Shown: positions 51,139 through 51,762 of the stretch, one piece after another | How the letters are laid out: every line of letters starts with the position of its first letter | Position numbering within the stretch: position 1 is the first letter of the stretch | Source of the DNA: Massilia horti | GTDB lineage: Bacteria > Pseudomonadota > Gammaproteobacteria > Burkholderiales > Burkholderiaceae_D | Reading direction: 5' to 3' | Length of the DNA stretch: 51,762 nucleotides | Assembly: GCF_004614195.1 (NCBI RefSeq) | Contig: NZ_SPUM01000037.1 | Span: 1 to 51,762 of the forward strand | Translations under genes and position numbers: made by a program | Notes under the pieces: generated by a model | The model's database searches: none | What the model was told of the DNA's origin: nothing | The model's input: the letters and a program-made list of their open reading frames with translations, nothing else

Positions 51139-51664
51139 CCGCCTGTTGCTCATCATCGAAGATGACGAGGCATTCGCACGCACGCTCACCCGTTCGTTCG
51201 AGCGGCGCGGCTACCAGGTGCTGGTCGCGCCGGGCTACGACGAAGCGTCCACGCTGCTGGAGACGCATTCGCCGGATTATGCGGTGGTGGATTTGAAGCT
51301 CAAGGGGAACACCTCCGGGCTGGCCTGTGTGCAGCTGCTGCACCAGCACGATTCCGAGATGCAGATCGTGGTGCTGACCGGGTTTGCCAGCATTGCCACA
51401 GCGGTTGAGGCGGTCAAGCTCGGGGCGTGCCAGTATCTGGCCAAGCCGTCCAACACTGACGATATCGAAGCGGCGTTCGGGCACGTGGCGGGCAATACCG
51501 AACTGGAGGTGACCAACCGCTCGACGTCGATCAAGACGCTGGAGTGGGAGCATATCCATGCGGTGCTGGCCGAGACGGACTTCAACATCTCCGAAGCGGC
51601 GCGGCGGCTGGGGATGCACCGGCGTACGCTGGCGCGCAAGCTGGAAAAGCAGCGGGTGAAGTGA
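51128..51664 (+). CDS. regA: Redox response regulator (RegA/PrrA/ActR type)
   Basis: A 178-residue regulator with a receiver domain (about 5-120: acidic pair in IIEDDEAF, phospho-acceptor Asp55 in VVDLKL, VLTGFASI and lysine in LAKPS). A short Fis-type HTH follows (FNISEAARRLGMHRRTLARKL at about 151-171), the hallmark of the RegA family. It would bind DNA of respiratory genes when phosphorylated by RegB, perhaps including the cyo promoter. It is last in the seven-gene operon, and its start overlaps regB by 11 bp. Confidence 0.92.
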   Translation: MSTSRLLLIIEDDEAFARTLTRSFERRGYQVLVAPGYDEASTLLETHSPDYAVVDLKLKGNTSGLACVQLLHQHDSEMQIVVLTGFASIATAVEAVKLGACQYLAKPSNTDDIEAAFGHVAGNTELEVTNRSTSIKTLEWEHIHAVLAETDFNISEAARRLGMHRRTLARKLEKQRVK

Positions 51665-51722
51665 CGCGCTCTTCGCCGGCTTGCGATTTTTGCCGCGCCG
51701 GTGGTGGATCGTAGGGGGCGCG

Positions 51723-51762
51723 GGGCCGCCGAGGACCCGTGCGCACAGGTCCTCGGCGGCCC
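51723..51762. repeat. 15-bp perfect inverted repeat at the window end
   Basis: GGGCCGCCGAGGACC (51723-51737) pairs perfectly with GGTCCTCGGCGGCCC (51748-51762) around a 10-base loop containing GTGCGCAC, the core of the dispersed REP-like element; CGTAGGG just upstream (51710-51716) also matches that family. It may end the cyo-regBA transcript. The window stops at the last paired base, so what follows is unknown. Confidence 0.6.

Overview
The window is about 52 kb of high-GC chromosomal DNA. The best fit is a soil- or plant-associated betaproteobacterium of the Oxalobacteraceae (Massilia/Duganella/Telluria type). This rests on the general look of the proteins, the pectin-degrading repertoire, the quinol oxidase genes followed by a RegB/RegA-type pair, and short intergenic palindromes repeated around the window. 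The taxonomic call is an inference. I saw no rRNA or tRNA gene, CRISPR array or intact insertion sequence.

Region 1 (1-22.5 kb) is a pectin and rhamnogalacturonan-I degradation locus in several transcription units. A divergent PL22-like gene faces a five-gene plus-strand operon: tandem CE12 esterase, PL26 exo-rhamnogalacturonan lyase, DUF6250 protein, GH105 unsaturated glycuronyl hydrolase and PL22 oligogalacturonate lyase. A minus-strand operon carries PL9 pectate lyase, a third CE12 esterase and a GH43 lipoprotein. A second minus-strand operon carries an L-lactate dehydrogenase-like flavoenzyme, PL11 rhamnogalacturonan lyase, a DUF4861 protein and the cut-off start of a Tat-exported protein. 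Together these would deacetylate and cut the RG-I and homogalacturonan backbones, trim the unsaturated oligomers, and possibly burn lactate derived from rhamnose. The locus shows decay: a GH29 fucosidase reduced to its two ends, and the Tat gene truncated next to a metallopeptidase gene of different base composition. No sugar transporter, TonB receptor or dedicated regulator lies in the window.

Region 2 (22.5-30.6 kb) begins with an AroP-type permease. A lower-GC cluster of small proteins follows (DUF4259, an unnamed 89-residue protein, DUF4265, a two-helix membrane protein) around a fragment that reads like the end of an RHS-repeat protein. This looks like an eroded polymorphic-toxin immunity array. 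Next is a compact four-gene minus-strand operon: DUF1259 protein, MFS transporter, probable outer-membrane protein and YncE-like propeller. Its function is unknown to me.

Region 3 (30.5-44.8 kb) holds a persulfide-response operon (ArsR-type BigR/SqrR-like regulator, two YeeE/YedE halves, TauE exporter, persulfide dioxygenase, truncated methyltransferase) behind a near-consensus promoter that appears to give a leaderless or almost leaderless mRNA. It also holds a CorC/HlyC protein, homogentisate dioxygenase with a divergent LysR regulator, a degenerate metallo-beta-lactamase lipoprotein, a lone UgpC/MsmK-type ABC ATPase, a hydrolase-CapA pair, two uncharacterised envelope proteins and an MFS symporter.

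Region 4 (44.9-51.7 kb) is one tightly overlapping operon, cyoA-cyoB-cyoC-cyoD-SURF1-regB-regA. It couples a heme-copper quinol oxidase to its assembly factor and to a redox-sensing two-component system.
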